47,129 nt of DNA from Lachnospiraceae bacterium (GCA_024691565.1 JAILNN010000112.1:1-47129), one strand, 5' to 3'. Counted from the stretch's first letter, positions 1 to 10,549 are shown. Made by a program: numbers and translations. Notes: generated by a model not told the origin, from the letters alone.

Positions 1-2435
1 ACACCTGTCTGGTCAAGCTTAGCAAATGGATCGTTCTCGAAGATCTTTGTATCATAGTAAGCGTTAAGGAACTTACCAGCATCATCACGAGAAAAACCAT
101 ATGTCATCTGTGTAAGATCGTTAGTACCGAAGCAGAAGAAGTCAGCTTCCTTAGCGATTTCATCAGCTGTAAGAGCAGCTCTTGGGATCTCGATCATAGT
201 ACCAACTTCGTACTCAAGGTCAGCACCAGCAGCCTTGATCTCAGCATCAGCTGTCTCAACAACTACCTGCTTAACGAACTTAAGCTCTTTAACATCACAT
301 ACAAGAGGGATCATGATTTCAGGAACAACTTTCCAGTCAGCATGCTTCTTCTGTACGTTGAGAGCTGCACGGATAACAGCCTTTGTCTGCATCTTAGCAA
401 TTTCAGGATATGTAACTGCAAGACGGCATCCTCTGTGTCCCATCATAGGGTTGAACTCAGCAAGTCCAGCAACGATAGCCTTAACTTCATCTAAAGTCTT
501 ACCAGTTGCATCAGCAAGCTTCTGCTGTTCAGCTTCCTCGTGAGGAACGAACTCATGTAAAGGTGGATCAAGGAATCTGATAGTAACAGGATTTCCTTCA
601 AGTGCCTCATAAAGAGCCTTAAAGTCACTCTGCTGGAATGGAAGAATCTTATCAAGAGCCTTCTCTCTAGCTTCTACTGTATCAGCACAGATCATCTCAC
701 GGAATGCAGCAATTCTGTCTTCCTCGAAGAACATATGCTCTGTACGGCAAAGTCCGATACCTTCAGCACCAAGTTCTCTAGCCTTCTTAGCATCAGCTGG
801 AGTATCAGCGTTTGTACGAACCTTAAGCTTTCTGAACTCATCAGCCCAAGCCATGATTCTACCAAACTCACCTGCGATCTGAGCGTCAACTGTAGGGATG
901 ATTCCCTCATAGATGTTACCTGTTGTACCATCGATAGAGATTTCAGAACCCTCAACGAACTCTTTACCAGCAAGTGTAAACTTCTTATTTTCCTCGTCCA
1001 TGTTAATGTCACCGCAACCAGATACGCAGCATGTACCCATACCACGAGCAACTACGGCAGCGTGTGATGTCATACCACCACGAACTGTAAGGATACCCTG
1101 TGCGCTCTTCATTCCTGTGATATCTTCTGGAGATGTCTCAAGACGAACAAGAACAACCTTCTCTCCTCTTGCAGCCCACTCAACAGCATCATCAGCTGTG
1201 AATACAACCTTACCACAAGCAGCTCCTGGAGAAGCTCCAAGACCCTTTCCAAGTGGAGTTGCAGCCTTAAGTGCAGCAGCATCAAACTGTGGATGGAGAA
1301 GTGTATCTAAGTTACGTGGATCAATCATTGCTACAGCTTCCTGTGGAGTCTTATGTCCTTCATCAACAAGGTCACAAGCAATCTTAAGAGCAGCTGGAGC
1401 TGTTCTCTTACCATTACGGCACTGAAGCATGTAGAGTTTCTTGTTTTCAACTGTGAATTCCATATCCTGCATATCATGATAGTGATTTTCAAGAATATCA
1501 CAAACCTTGATAAATTCAGCATATGCCTCAGGGAACTCCTGTTCCATCTGAGCGATTGGCATTGGTGTACGCACACCAGCAACAACGTCTTCACCCTGAG
1601 CGTTCTTTAAGAACTCGCCCATAAGCTTGTTTTCTCCTGTAGCAGGGTCACGAGTAAATGCAACACCTGTACCAGAATCATTATTTAAGTTACCGAATAC
1701 CATAGGCATTACGTTAACTGCAGTACCCCAGCTGTAAGGGATATCATTATCACGACGATAAACGTTAGCACGAGGGTTATCCCATGAACGGAATACTGCC
1801 TCGATAGCAAGCTTTAACTGCTCAACAGGATCTGAAGGGAAGTCCTGACCTAACTGGTTCTTATATTCAGCCTTGAACTGTGTTGCAAGTTCCTTAAGAT
1901 CAGCTGCTGTAAGGTCTACGTCAAACTGTACACCCTTCTCTTCCTTCATTTTATCGATAAGCTGTTCGAAATACTTCTTACCAACTTCCATAACTACGTC
2001 AGAGAACATCTGAATGAAACGTCTGTAAGAATCATAAACGAAACGCTCGAATGCAGGATCATCATTTCCCTTAATCATAGCATCTACTACTTCATCGTTA
2101 AGACCTAAGTTAAGGATTGTATCCATCATACCAGGCATTGAAGCACGAGCACCAGAACGAACTGATACTAACAATGGATTATTGAGGTCGCCAAACTTCT
2201 TACCGTTAACTTCCTCCATCCACTTAACACCTTCCATGGTCTGAGCCATGATTTCATCGTTAATCTTGCGTCCATCCTCATAATACTGAGTACAAGCTTC
2301 AGTAGTAATTGTGAATCCCTGTGGAACTGGAAGTCCAATCTCTGTCATTTCTGCAAGGTTTGCACCCTTACCACCGAGTAAGTTGCGCATGGTCATGTTA
2401 CCTTCTTTGAAGGTATATACCCATTTGTTTGCCAT
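1..2435 (-). CDS. ppdK: Pyruvate, phosphate dikinase, C-terminus truncated by window edge
   Basis: Reverse-strand reading gives MANKWVYTFKEGNMTMRNLLGGKGANLAEMTEIGLPVPQGFTITTEAC..., GGMTSHAAVVARGMGTCCVSGC, and LGAEGIGLCRTEHMFFEEDRI; AGGAGG-type RBS at about 2447-2453; ORF runs off the left edge so it is missing from the ORF track. Confidence 0.97.
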   Translation of the reverse strand, partial: MANKWVYTFKEGNMTMRNLLGGKGANLAEMTEIGLPVPQGFTITTEACTQYYEDGRKINDEIMAQTMEGVKWMEEVNGKKFGDLNNPLLVSVRSGARASMPGMMDTILNLGLNDEVVDAMIKGNDDPAFERFVYDSYRRFIQMFSDVVMEVGKKYFEQLIDKMKEEKGVQFDVDLTAADLKELATQFKAEYKNQLGQDFPSDPVEQLKLAIEAVFRSWDNPRANVYRRDNDIPYSWGTAVNVMPMVFGNLNNDSGTGVAFTRDPATGENKLMGEFLKNAQGEDVVAGVRTPMPIAQMEQEFPEAYAEFIKVCDILENHYHDMQDMEFTVENKKLYMLQCRNGKRTAPAALKIACDLVDEGHKTPQEAVAMIDPRNLDTLLHPQFDAAALKAATPLGKGLGASPGAACGKVVFTADDAVEWAARGEKVVLVRLETSPEDITGMKSAQGILTVRGGMTSHAAVVARGMGTCCVSGCGDINMDEENKKFTLAGKEFVEGSEISIDGTTGNIYEGIIPTVDAQIAGEFGRIMAWADEFRKLKVRTNADTPADAKKARELGAEGIGLCRTEHMFFEEDRIAAFREMICADTVEAREKALDKILPFQQSDFKALYEALEGNPVTIRFLDPPLHEFVPHEEAEQQKLADATGKTLDEVKAIVAGLAEFNPMMGHRGCRLAVTYPEIAKMQTKAVIRAALNVQKKHADWKVVPEIMIPLVCDVKELKFVKQVVVETADAEIKAAGADLEYEVGTMIEIPRAALTADEIAKEADFFCFGTNDLTQMTYGFSRDDAGKFLNAYYDTKIFENDPFAKLDQTG

Positions 2436-2584
2436 TTTCTTTTGCTACCTCCTATTGAATAAAATATTATTTATTATACATGCCCTAGTGACCTTAAGAA
2501 CGCTAAGATTAAAAGGAACAAAAACGGCATGTAATTTTCATATCTTTAGAATCACCCTAGTGATCCGCTGATTTTTGTATTATA
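2436..2584 (-). promoter_or_regulatory. ppdK promoter (-10 TATAAT) and about 135-nt leader with repeated CACTAGGG motifs
   Basis: ATTATA (reverse TATAAT) at 2579-2584; hairpin ATCAC-CCTA-GTGAT at 2551-2564; TACATGCC (2477-2484) complementary to GGCATGTA (2526-2533). Confidence 0.5.
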
Positions 2585-2650
2585 ACACATTTCACCTACT
2601 TAGAAAAGCATTAAATAATAAAAAATCCCTTAATAAATATATGATAAAAG

Positions 2651-3514
2651 CTATTTAAAATAACTCTTAATCATGTCCTTAGGTTCCATAAAGTGCCTTT
2701 TATGGTTATATACATACATCGCATCTAAAATATGATATACGATAACTCCCACGATTTCACCTACTAAGAATGTGCACACATCATCAATTGAGCCATATCC
2801 AACACCATAAGCATACTGAATAAGCTCAAGTGCCACTGGAAGGGCAATATATGCAATAATCCTGGCAATAAGTGGATTTCTTCTCCATGAATAAGCAATA
2901 AGGAATCCTGCTGGAAGTCCAAGACATGCTAATTCAAGAAGGAAATAAAGAATTGGTGTAAGTGGTGCCCCTGAATTAATGGTATCCTCAAGATACTGAC
3001 CAGTAGACATATATGGCACAAAGTTATGTGCACCAAAACTCTCACTACCAAAAGGTGAAACAATAGGGCTAATAAAGAACTGAATAAATATAGTCCCAAC
3101 ATAAAGCACCAAGAATATGTAAATCATAATCTTAAAGTACTTTTCATAGCCGCTAAACCTATCAGCAACATCCCTAATTTCCCTAATAGTACTATATGCA
3201 AAAGGAATAACCCAATTACCAAGAATAATATAAATCAAAGAAAAATTATAATTGATTAAATTGTTTCCAAAAAAATAAAGCACAATCGTAAATATAATGC
3301 TTCCGACCAACATAAAAATAACATTCACTAGTCCATAGCCATATTCATAAGAAGCTTCTAGACAAAAGTGTGAAATAAACAAAGCCGCAGCCCATGAAAC
3401 CAAAATCGGAGCAACCGAATTCGGCGATACATAGTACACTGCAATTTCTATTATCAAGCTTATCAAACTCAAAAGCACAATCAACGTGCTAATACTAACT
3501 GTCTTACGTTTCAT
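2651..3514 (-). CDS. VanZ-like integral membrane protein
   Basis: Multiple hydrophobic segments and C-terminal ELIQYAYGVGYGSIDDVCTFLVGEIVG, the VanZ-family signature. Confidence 0.75.
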   Translation of the reverse strand: MKRKTVSISTLIVLLSLISLIIEIAVYYVSPNSVAPILVSWAAALFISHFCLEASYEYGYGLVNVIFMLVGSIIFTIVLYFFGNNLINYNFSLIYIILGNWVIPFAYSTIREIRDVADRFSGYEKYFKIMIYIFLVLYVGTIFIQFFISPIVSPFGSESFGAHNFVPYMSTGQYLEDTINSGAPLTPILYFLLELACLGLPAGFLIAYSWRRNPLIARIIAYIALPVALELIQYAYGVGYGSIDDVCTFLVGEIVGVIVYHILDAMYVYNHKRHFMEPKDMIKSYFK

Positions 3515-3546
3515 TTTATATTCCTTCCAAAACCTAAAAATAACTC

Positions 3547-5391
3547 TTAAAGTCTAAATTCTGTGGTTCCATGTTTTTTATCATCTTCATTATCACCCGT
3601 AACATGCGGTATACGAAGAATAATATTAGTCCCCTTATCCTTCTCACTCTCCACATTTACACCATAAGCATCGCCATACATCATTTTAATCCTTTGATTA
3701 ACATTTGCAACCCCTATATGAACAGATTCAGATTGAAAATTATTCATCCAACTCTTTAGTTCTCCTAATTCATAATAGGTCATTCCAACGCCATCATCGC
3801 TAACTTCAATAATGATATCATCCCCATCATTATGGATATAAACCTTTAAATGGCCATCTGATTCCTTGGCCTCAAGGCCGTGAGAAAAGGCATTCTCAAC
3901 GAAAGGCTGGATAATAAGAGGCATAACAAGTGCATCTAAATCAACATCATCTTCCACAATAACCTCAGAATGAATTCTATCGCCAAATCTATAATTCTGA
4001 ATCTTCAAATAATACTTATTCATATCGATTTCAGACTTAAGCTTAACAAAAGAATCTCCAACCTGAATATTATATCTAAGGATTTTAGCAAGCATCTTAA
4101 CAAGCTCAACAATCTCAGGCTGATGATTAACAACCGCCTTCATACGAATTGTTTCAAGCGTATTATATAGGAAGTGAGGATTAATCTGGCTTGCAAGCAT
4201 CTTAAATTCAACTTCCTTCTGCCTTGTATGAATCTTTTCTTTTTGAACCTGCTCATCAACAACCTTACTCATAAGGCTCTGAATATCATTAATCATGTGG
4301 GTAAGCTCGTTATAAATCAAGCCAATCTCGTCGTCACCATTAACTGGAACAACGCTTTCATAATCACCCCTGGCAACCTTCTGCATCTGCTGAAGAAGTA
4401 AGTTTATTCTTTGATCTAAAGCATTTGTCGATACCGAAATAAGCAAAAGTGAAACCAGCAAACCAACAACGACCGGAATCATAGAAAAAGCAAACATTCG
4501 ATAAACATCAGACATAATGACATTATAGTTCTGCAGACCTATAATAGAATAAACATTTTCCTTATTAGGGGAGTCTATTCGTTTTGAAAACATCTGATAC
4601 TCATTAATACCATTGGTAATCTTTTTAGAAACTGTATCCGATGTATCCGATTTAAACTCATCATATGCAAAATCATACTTCGTGCTATCCATATAGTTCG
4701 AATAGACAATATACTTACCACAAAGTACCATTGTATCAACATCTAAGCCATCAATCAAGTTACGAAGATGCTCATCCTGCATGGTTATCAAAACAACTCC
4801 AATCATATTCAAATCATCATCATAAATACCTCTACTGACCTGAATAGATTTTCTACTATCTTCTCTAACTCCATAAAACCAGTTCTCTGTCTGAGAGTTC
4901 TGTGCAGTTTTCTTATACCACATTTCCTGTTTTACGGTTTCATCTAAATATCGAAAATTATCGGTATTTTCATACTTTTCAGCCTTGATAGTATCATTCA
5001 CTAAATAGATTCGAATTTGAGCAACATTTTGCTTATAATAATTTTGAAGGTTTTGAATAACCTCAACATCATTACAGTCCTCATAAAACTTAGTACTATT
5101 ATTTGAATAATCCTTTAATGCAATTTTTTCTACATTCCTATCATAGGTAATTGTCCTGATAACATTGGTAAGAACAGTAAGACTTTCACTAATAGAAAGT
5201 GCAACCATTCCAAGCTCTTCGCTCTCCGCTTTTTCATTAGCACTTAAAAGTAACTGCCTAGTTGTATTATATGAAAAAAGATTCGCCGCAATAAGAGGAA
5301 TGACACCACCAATAAAATATATGGCAATCATTCTCTGTCTGATTTTTACATTTAAAAATAAACTGCGTAACTTGCGATATATTCTTTCCAT
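3547..5391 (-). CDS. Membrane sensor histidine kinase, YesM/LytS class (HAMP + His_kinase + HATPase)
   Basis: INPHFLYNTLETIRMKAV phospho-acceptor motif, PLIIQPFVENAFSHGLE N-box, DDGVGM G-box; N-terminal TM and extracytoplasmic region. Confidence 0.92.
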   Translation of the reverse strand: MERIYRKLRSLFLNVKIRQRMIAIYFIGGVIPLIAANLFSYNTTRQLLLSANEKAESEELGMVALSISESLTVLTNVIRTITYDRNVEKIALKDYSNNSTKFYEDCNDVEVIQNLQNYYKQNVAQIRIYLVNDTIKAEKYENTDNFRYLDETVKQEMWYKKTAQNSQTENWFYGVREDSRKSIQVSRGIYDDDLNMIGVVLITMQDEHLRNLIDGLDVDTMVLCGKYIVYSNYMDSTKYDFAYDEFKSDTSDTVSKKITNGINEYQMFSKRIDSPNKENVYSIIGLQNYNVIMSDVYRMFAFSMIPVVVGLLVSLLLISVSTNALDQRINLLLQQMQKVARGDYESVVPVNGDDEIGLIYNELTHMINDIQSLMSKVVDEQVQKEKIHTRQKEVEFKMLASQINPHFLYNTLETIRMKAVVNHQPEIVELVKMLAKILRYNIQVGDSFVKLKSEIDMNKYYLKIQNYRFGDRIHSEVIVEDDVDLDALVMPLIIQPFVENAFSHGLEAKESDGHLKVYIHNDGDDIIIEVSDDGVGMTYYELGELKSWMNNFQSESVHIGVANVNQRIKMMYGDAYGVNVESEKDKGTNIILRIPHVTGDNEDDKKHGTTEFRL

Positions 5392-5446
5392 CCTAAAATA
5401 TCCTTAAAATAATTCTTACGTCTTTATTAAGAAACCCCCATTTACT

Positions 5447-5475
5447 TTGACAAATAGTATTGTTTAACATAAAAT
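5447..5475 (+). promoter_or_regulatory. Sigma-A-type promoter for the Fn3 protein
   Basis: TTGACA (5447-5452), 17-bp spacer, TAAAAT (5470-5475). Confidence 0.6.
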
Positions 5476-5560
5476 GGAGAAGTGTGATGCTTATAAATAA
5501 ACGCAAAGTTTATTATAACTTACGAAAAATTAAATTTCAATACAAATGGGGAGAAATATT

Positions 5561-8128
5561 ATGACTAACAAAAAGAACAGTTTTCTAACCAAAACAATCA
5601 AAAAAAGTATTTCATTTTTGATGATTTTTTCAGTAATGATGACGCTTGTTCTACCTCAGACGTCTACAGTTTCAATTGCTGCAGAGCTTCAATCTAGCGT
5701 TTTAGCTGATGGCAACACAACTGAGGTTCCAACAGAGCAAGCAGTCACAGATCCAGCAACTGAACCAGCAGTTACACCTGAACCAGTTGATGATGCTACA
5801 TTAGAAGAATACCTCATCTCACTTTCAGAAGATGATGTAACTCCAAGTTCTGCTCCATCATCTTCAGCTATCAAGGTTGATTGGACAAAGGATGCAGAGG
5901 ATTTCACAAATGTTGCATACTACAAGGTTGAATACAGACAGTTTGGAACAGAGCAGTTTACATCAATCGAAACAACCGAAACTTCAGTTAAAATCAAAAA
6001 TCTTACTCAGGTTACATACTATGAAATCCGCGTTATCACAGTTTTAACAAGCGGTCAGGATACTAGTTCATTAATGACTTCTGAAGATTCAATCACAGTA
6101 GTAACACTTCCATACAAGGTTTCAGGCTTAAAGGCAGTTGAAATCTACAACACAGCAGTTGAGTTAAATTGGAACGCAAACCCATCAACAACATCAGCAG
6201 TAACTTATAATATCTATCGTTCTACAGATGATGTTGATTATGAATTCCTCACAACAACAACTAATACTGAAATTGAAATCTACGAACTTGCTAAGAATAC
6301 AACTTATTACTTCGACGTAAGAGCCTGTATTACAGTAATCGATGAAGATGGAATTGCAAATGAAATTGAAAGTTCATCAAGAACAATTGAAGTTGTAACA
6401 ACAAATGCTGAGGGACTTCCAAACGTTTTAAATCTTCGCGCAACAACTGTTAAAGCAGGAAGGGTTGTTCTCGATTGGAACGCAGTTGTAGGTGCTAACA
6501 AATATCGTATCTACAGAAAGAAGGGTGCGGAAGGTACCTATGAAGTATTAAAGAAAAAACGTAAATCAGAATATACTGATAAAGATGTAGAATCAGGAAC
6601 AGCTTATTACTACATGGTAGTAGCTCTTAATAATGAAACTGGTGCAGAAAGTGCAAATTCAGAGCTTTATGTAGTAACACTTCCAAAGGAGCCAAATTCA
6701 ATCACTGTAACAAACACAGTTAATACAGTTACTCTTAATTGGAAGGAAGAAGGAAGCTACACAGGATTCCTTATCTACAAATACAATTCAGACAAGGAAG
6801 CATTTGAATACCTAACAGCAACAACTACTCTTTCATACACAGACGCAGAACTTACAAGCGCTACAGCTTATAGATATAAGATCTGTGCTTACGCAGTAAC
6901 AACAGACCACGTAAGTTCAATGTCAGACCCACTTAAGCTTGCAACACTTCCTGAAAAAGCAACTATTTCAAAGGTAAAAGCAGGAAACGGAAAAATAAGG
7001 GTTAATTGGTCAAAGGTTAAGAGAGCAACAGGTTACAAGGTCTTCATCACAAATGCAGACGGAACATCAGCTCTTCAGAGTAAGGTTGAAGGAAGAACAA
7101 ATATAAAAACAACCTTCACATCACTTCCAAATACTACAGAATATACATGTACAGTTAAGGCATATAAATCAGCCTTCAATTCTGATTTTGATAGCGAAGT
7201 ATCTGCAGCAGTTACAGCAATCACAACTGATAATGTACTCACAAACACAGATGCTTACACATATCCAACTAAGAAAAAGACTATTAAATCTGCAGCTTGG
7301 AAGACAGTTAAGTCATTTGCAAACTACAAGAAGTCTTATATCATTCCAGGACTTAAGACTACAGACTGCGATGGTTTTGTCAGCACAAACATGTGTCCAC
7401 AGGGCTTCTGTTTCGCTAAGAAATATGCAATCATCTCAGCCTACGATAGAGATAATGAAGAAAATAGTGTTCTTTACATTATCGGAAAGAGCGATAAGAA
7501 ACTTAAGACAGTTATCAACTTAACAAATGCAGCACATGTTGGTGGTGTTTGCTTCGATGGTGAATATCTCTGGGTAACATCAACAGAAAACGGTGTTGCT
7601 GCAATTAAGTTCTCAAAGATTAAGGCAGCTGCTACAGAAGGACTTGCACATTCAACAATTGAGTATGACTACACATGTGATTCAATGACAAAGGCTTCAT
7701 TCATCACATATAGAAATGAAATGCTTTGGATTGGAACCTATGAAGAAAACGCAGCTGGAACACTTTATTCATACTATATAAGTCGTGACAGTAGCGATGG
7801 TGTGTTCTTAACAACCGCATATACAACTTCAATTCCTTCTCGTGTTCAAGGTATTGTCTTCTCAGGAAATAAGCTTATCTTCTCAAGAGCTTATTCATAC
7901 ACACATCAGTTAGATATTTACCAGCCAAAGAAGGCAGGAAAGAAGAAGTTAAGTCTTGGTTCACTCCTTAAATCAGTAACAGTCCCATACCTTTGTGAGG
8001 ACTTAGATATTTCAGGAAAATTCCTTTATGTAAACTTTGAGTCAGCTGTTTCTCCTCAGGCTCCAGACCATATGGACAGAGTAGTAGCTCTCAAGTTAAA
8101 GACAGTATTAAAGACTTCAAAGAAATAA
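5561..8128 (+). CDS. Secreted multi-domain fibronectin type III protein with a C-terminal beta-propeller-like region
   Basis: Signal peptide-like N-terminus (KKSISFLMIFSVMMTLVLPQ); repeated Fn3-like units (VELNWNANPSTTSAVTYNIYRS, VVLDWNAVVGANKYRIYRK, VRVNWSKVKRATGYKVF-type). Start moved from 5546 to 5561 because GGGGAG at 5547-5552 serves as RBS for the second ATG. Confidence 0.85.
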   Translation: MTNKKNSFLTKTIKKSISFLMIFSVMMTLVLPQTSTVSIAAELQSSVLADGNTTEVPTEQAVTDPATEPAVTPEPVDDATLEEYLISLSEDDVTPSSAPSSSAIKVDWTKDAEDFTNVAYYKVEYRQFGTEQFTSIETTETSVKIKNLTQVTYYEIRVITVLTSGQDTSSLMTSEDSITVVTLPYKVSGLKAVEIYNTAVELNWNANPSTTSAVTYNIYRSTDDVDYEFLTTTTNTEIEIYELAKNTTYYFDVRACITVIDEDGIANEIESSSRTIEVVTTNAEGLPNVLNLRATTVKAGRVVLDWNAVVGANKYRIYRKKGAEGTYEVLKKKRKSEYTDKDVESGTAYYYMVVALNNETGAESANSELYVVTLPKEPNSITVTNTVNTVTLNWKEEGSYTGFLIYKYNSDKEAFEYLTATTTLSYTDAELTSATAYRYKICAYAVTTDHVSSMSDPLKLATLPEKATISKVKAGNGKIRVNWSKVKRATGYKVFITNADGTSALQSKVEGRTNIKTTFTSLPNTTEYTCTVKAYKSAFNSDFDSEVSAAVTAITTDNVLTNTDAYTYPTKKKTIKSAAWKTVKSFANYKKSYIIPGLKTTDCDGFVSTNMCPQGFCFAKKYAIISAYDRDNEENSVLYIIGKSDKKLKTVINLTNAAHVGGVCFDGEYLWVTSTENGVAAIKFSKIKAAATEGLAHSTIEYDYTCDSMTKASFITYRNEMLWIGTYEENAAGTLYSYYISRDSSDGVFLTTAYTTSIPSRVQGIVFSGNKLIFSRAYSYTHQLDIYQPKKAGKKKLSLGSLLKSVTVPYLCEDLDISGKFLYVNFESAVSPQAPDHMDRVVALKLKTVLKTSKK

Positions 8129-8165
8129 AGAATAGTTTATCGAGCAGTTAAATTATAAATATAAA

Positions 8166-8213
8166 AAGGATGCGATTAATTGGAAATCCAAGAAATCGCA
8201 TCCTTATTTTTTT
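8166..8213 (+). terminator. Intrinsic terminator after the Fn3 gene
   Basis: AAGGATGCGATT (8166-8177) / AATCGCATCCTT (8194-8205) followed by a T-run. Confidence 0.85.
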
Positions 8214-8218
8214 ATAAA

Positions 8219-8313
8219 TATTTTTTACCCAAAGTCGCAACCTTTACTTCAATTACTATTTAGCCAAGGCTACAACCTTTATCAATTACTATTTAACCAA
8301 AGCCGCTACCTTT
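8219..8313. repeat. Three tandem, degenerate about 33-35 bp repeats overlapping the 3' end of the MYG1-family gene
   Basis: Units 8281-8313, 8246-8280 and 8219-8245; units 1 and 2 match at about 27/33 positions; unit 1 is the last coding codons plus stop. Confidence 0.9.
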
Positions 8314-9140
8314 AGCGCATCCTCGAGAGTCTCAGCAGCAGCTAAGAATCCGCTAGCATGGCAGAACCTAAGTCCATCAATTCCACTAAGTGAAGCTAAC
8401 TCCTCAGGAGTCTTACCTCTCCACTCTTCAGGGAAATTAGCACTCAAGGTATTATCATCATATGCAATAGGCACAATCTGAATGCTGTAACCACCTCTGT
8501 TAGAAGGATAAATAACCGACTTATATGTACTCTTGCAAACCTTTCTCTTCCAAGGCAAATGTCTCTCAAGAACAAGAGTTGTTCCATCACCCTTATTCAT
8601 CGCTTCCTCAACAAGGCTATCAGCTCTCTTGCTACTATTATATCTTTCAATATAGTTTGCAAGAAATCTCTTAGCGATGCTAACAGCATCCCAAAACCGG
8701 CTCTCAGTCGGAATCTCTGAATCCCAAGAAGGATTAAAATTCGCCATCACTTCAGCCATCGCACAATAATTACCGGTGTTATCACTCTCATCCAAAGGCT
8801 GAACAAAGTTCTTATCAAACTTCTTAGCTTCTCTCTCACTAACAACCCTAGATCCAAAGTCTCTCCAAAGAAGTCCAAATGCAGCATAAGGAACACCATT
8901 TTCTCTGATTTCCTTATCAGCCTGGTGATGATCATAGCGACCAAAACCAATATCATAGACGATTCCATCAAAATCCTCAGGGACACTGAATGCCCTTGTA
9001 ATCTTAATCTTAGGGAAGAGAATCTTTAAAAAAGCAGTTGCAAAAACATCATCTGAATGAAATTGACCAGCATGTGTAAGTCCATATTTAGGCTCTTCAT
9101 TAAGCCATTTTAGTTCGTCTTTATTCTGATTATCACTCAT
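8289..9140 (-). CDS. MYG1 family (UPF0160, DHH-like) predicted metal-dependent hydrolase/nuclease
   Basis: THAGQFHSDDVFATAFLKILFP ... YDIGFGRYDHHQADKE ... IVPIAYDDNTLSANFPEEWRGKTPEEL. Confidence 0.88.
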   Translation of the reverse strand: MSDNQNKDELKWLNEEPKYGLTHAGQFHSDDVFATAFLKILFPKIKITRAFSVPEDFDGIVYDIGFGRYDHHQADKEIRENGVPYAAFGLLWRDFGSRVVSEREAKKFDKNFVQPLDESDNTGNYCAMAEVMANFNPSWDSEIPTESRFWDAVSIAKRFLANYIERYNSSKRADSLVEEAMNKGDGTTLVLERHLPWKRKVCKSTYKSVIYPSNRGGYSIQIVPIAYDDNTLSANFPEEWRGKTPEELASLSGIDGLRFCHASGFLAAAETLEDALKVAALVK

Positions 9141-9192
9141 GTACTAACCCACCTTATACTAAAAAAAACATTTAAACATATATCACCATTAA

Positions 9193-10404
9193 TTATTTCT
9201 GTAATTCATTTAATCTATCCTTAATAGCAAGGATGAATTCCTCACTACCAAGAGTTTCTGCGTTCTCAAGACTTGTAATTCTAGCAAGATCTCCTGTCAT
9301 CTTTCCACTCTCAATTGTCTCAAGAGTAGCCTTCTCAAGATTACCAGCATATTCAACAAGCTCAGGAATGTTATCAAGCTCGCCACGCTTTCTAAGGGCA
9401 CCACTCCAAGCAAAAATAGTAGCAACAGAGTTTGTAGAAGTCTTCTCACCCTTAAGATGCTTATAGTAATGTCTCTGAACAGTTCCATGAGCCGCCTCAT
9501 ATTCATATTTTCCATCTGGAGAAACAAGAACAGAAGTCATCATAGCAAGAGAACCACAAGCAGAAGAAACCATATCACTCATAACATCACCATCATAGTT
9601 CTTACAAGCCCAGATAAATCCACCTTCAGCCTTAACAACTCTAGCAACAGCATCATCAATAAGTGTATAGAAATACTCAATTCCTAACTCATCAAACTTA
9701 GCCTTATACTCAGCATCAAAGATTTCCTGGAAGATATCCTTAAATGTATGGTCATACTTCTTAGAAATTGTATCCTTTGTAGCAAACCAGATATCCTTCT
9801 TCTCATCAATAGCATAGTTAAAACAACAACGAGCAAAGCTCTTAATTGACTTCTCTGTATTGTGAATACCCTGAATAATTCCAGGACCATCAAATTCATG
9901 AATAGTCTCTCTAGTAACAGTACCATCAGCAGCTGTAAAAACAAGCTCAGCCTTTCCAGGTCCATCAATCTTCATCTCAGAGTTCTTATAAACATCACCA
10001 TATGCATGTCTTGCAAGAGTAATAGGCTTAACCCAGGTCTTAACATTAGGCTCAATACCCTTAACAGAAATAGGTGTTCTAAAAACAGTACCATCCAAAA
10101 TAGACCTAATTGTTCCATTTGGAGACTTCCACATCTGCTTAAGATTATACTCCTCTACTCTAGCAGCATTAGGTGTAATTGTAGCACACTTAACAGCAAC
10201 ACCATACTTCTTAGTAGCCTCAGCTGCATCAAATGTAATTTTATCATCAGAATCATTTCTAGCCTTTAATCCCAAGTCATAATACTCTGTTTTTAAATCA
10301 ACAAAAGGAAGAATAAGCTCATCCTTAATCATCTTCCAGAGAATTCTTGTCATCTCATCTCCATCCATCTCAACAAGTGGAGTTTTCATTTCAATTTTAG
10401 CCAT
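9193..10404 (-). CDS. icd: NADP-dependent isocitrate dehydrogenase (eukaryotic-like IDH subfamily)
   Basis: [96 protein letters not shown]. Confidence 0.95.
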   Translation of the reverse strand: MAKIEMKTPLVEMDGDEMTRILWKMIKDELILPFVDLKTEYYDLGLKARNDSDDKITFDAAEATKKYGVAVKCATITPNAARVEEYNLKQMWKSPNGTIRSILDGTVFRTPISVKGIEPNVKTWVKPITLARHAYGDVYKNSEMKIDGPGKAELVFTAADGTVTRETIHEFDGPGIIQGIHNTEKSIKSFARCCFNYAIDEKKDIWFATKDTISKKYDHTFKDIFQEIFDAEYKAKFDELGIEYFYTLIDDAVARVVKAEGGFIWACKNYDGDVMSDMVSSACGSLAMMTSVLVSPDGKYEYEAAHGTVQRHYYKHLKGEKTSTNSVATIFAWSGALRKRGELDNIPELVEYAGNLEKATLETIESGKMTGDLARITSLENAETLGSEEFILAIKDRLNELQK

Positions 10405-10520
10405 TTTAAGACACCTCTTTCTTTAATAATAACATTCTGTATTGCACATTATCCAACCTTATTCAATGCGCACACAGCAAACCTAGTATATCACAACATA
10501 TTAGATTTCACAATTTTTTA

Positions 10521-10549
10521 TTTACATATTCCGATTTTTTTTGTATAAT
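10521..10549 (+). promoter_or_regulatory. Near-consensus promoter for the 75-aa small protein
   Basis: TTTACA (10521-10526), 17-bp spacer, TATAAT (10544-10549). Confidence 0.65.

Noticed and set aside
235-1610. Track ORFs on both strands at 235-1610
   Set aside because: All lie antisense or out of frame inside ppdK, whose own frame is continuous and conserved.
2657-3550. 14-mer AAAATAACTCTTAA shared by the VanZ-like 3' end and the sequence just after the histidine kinase stop
   Set aside because: Cross-gene, AT-rich, no extension of similarity; intriguing but not enough to claim a terminus echo.
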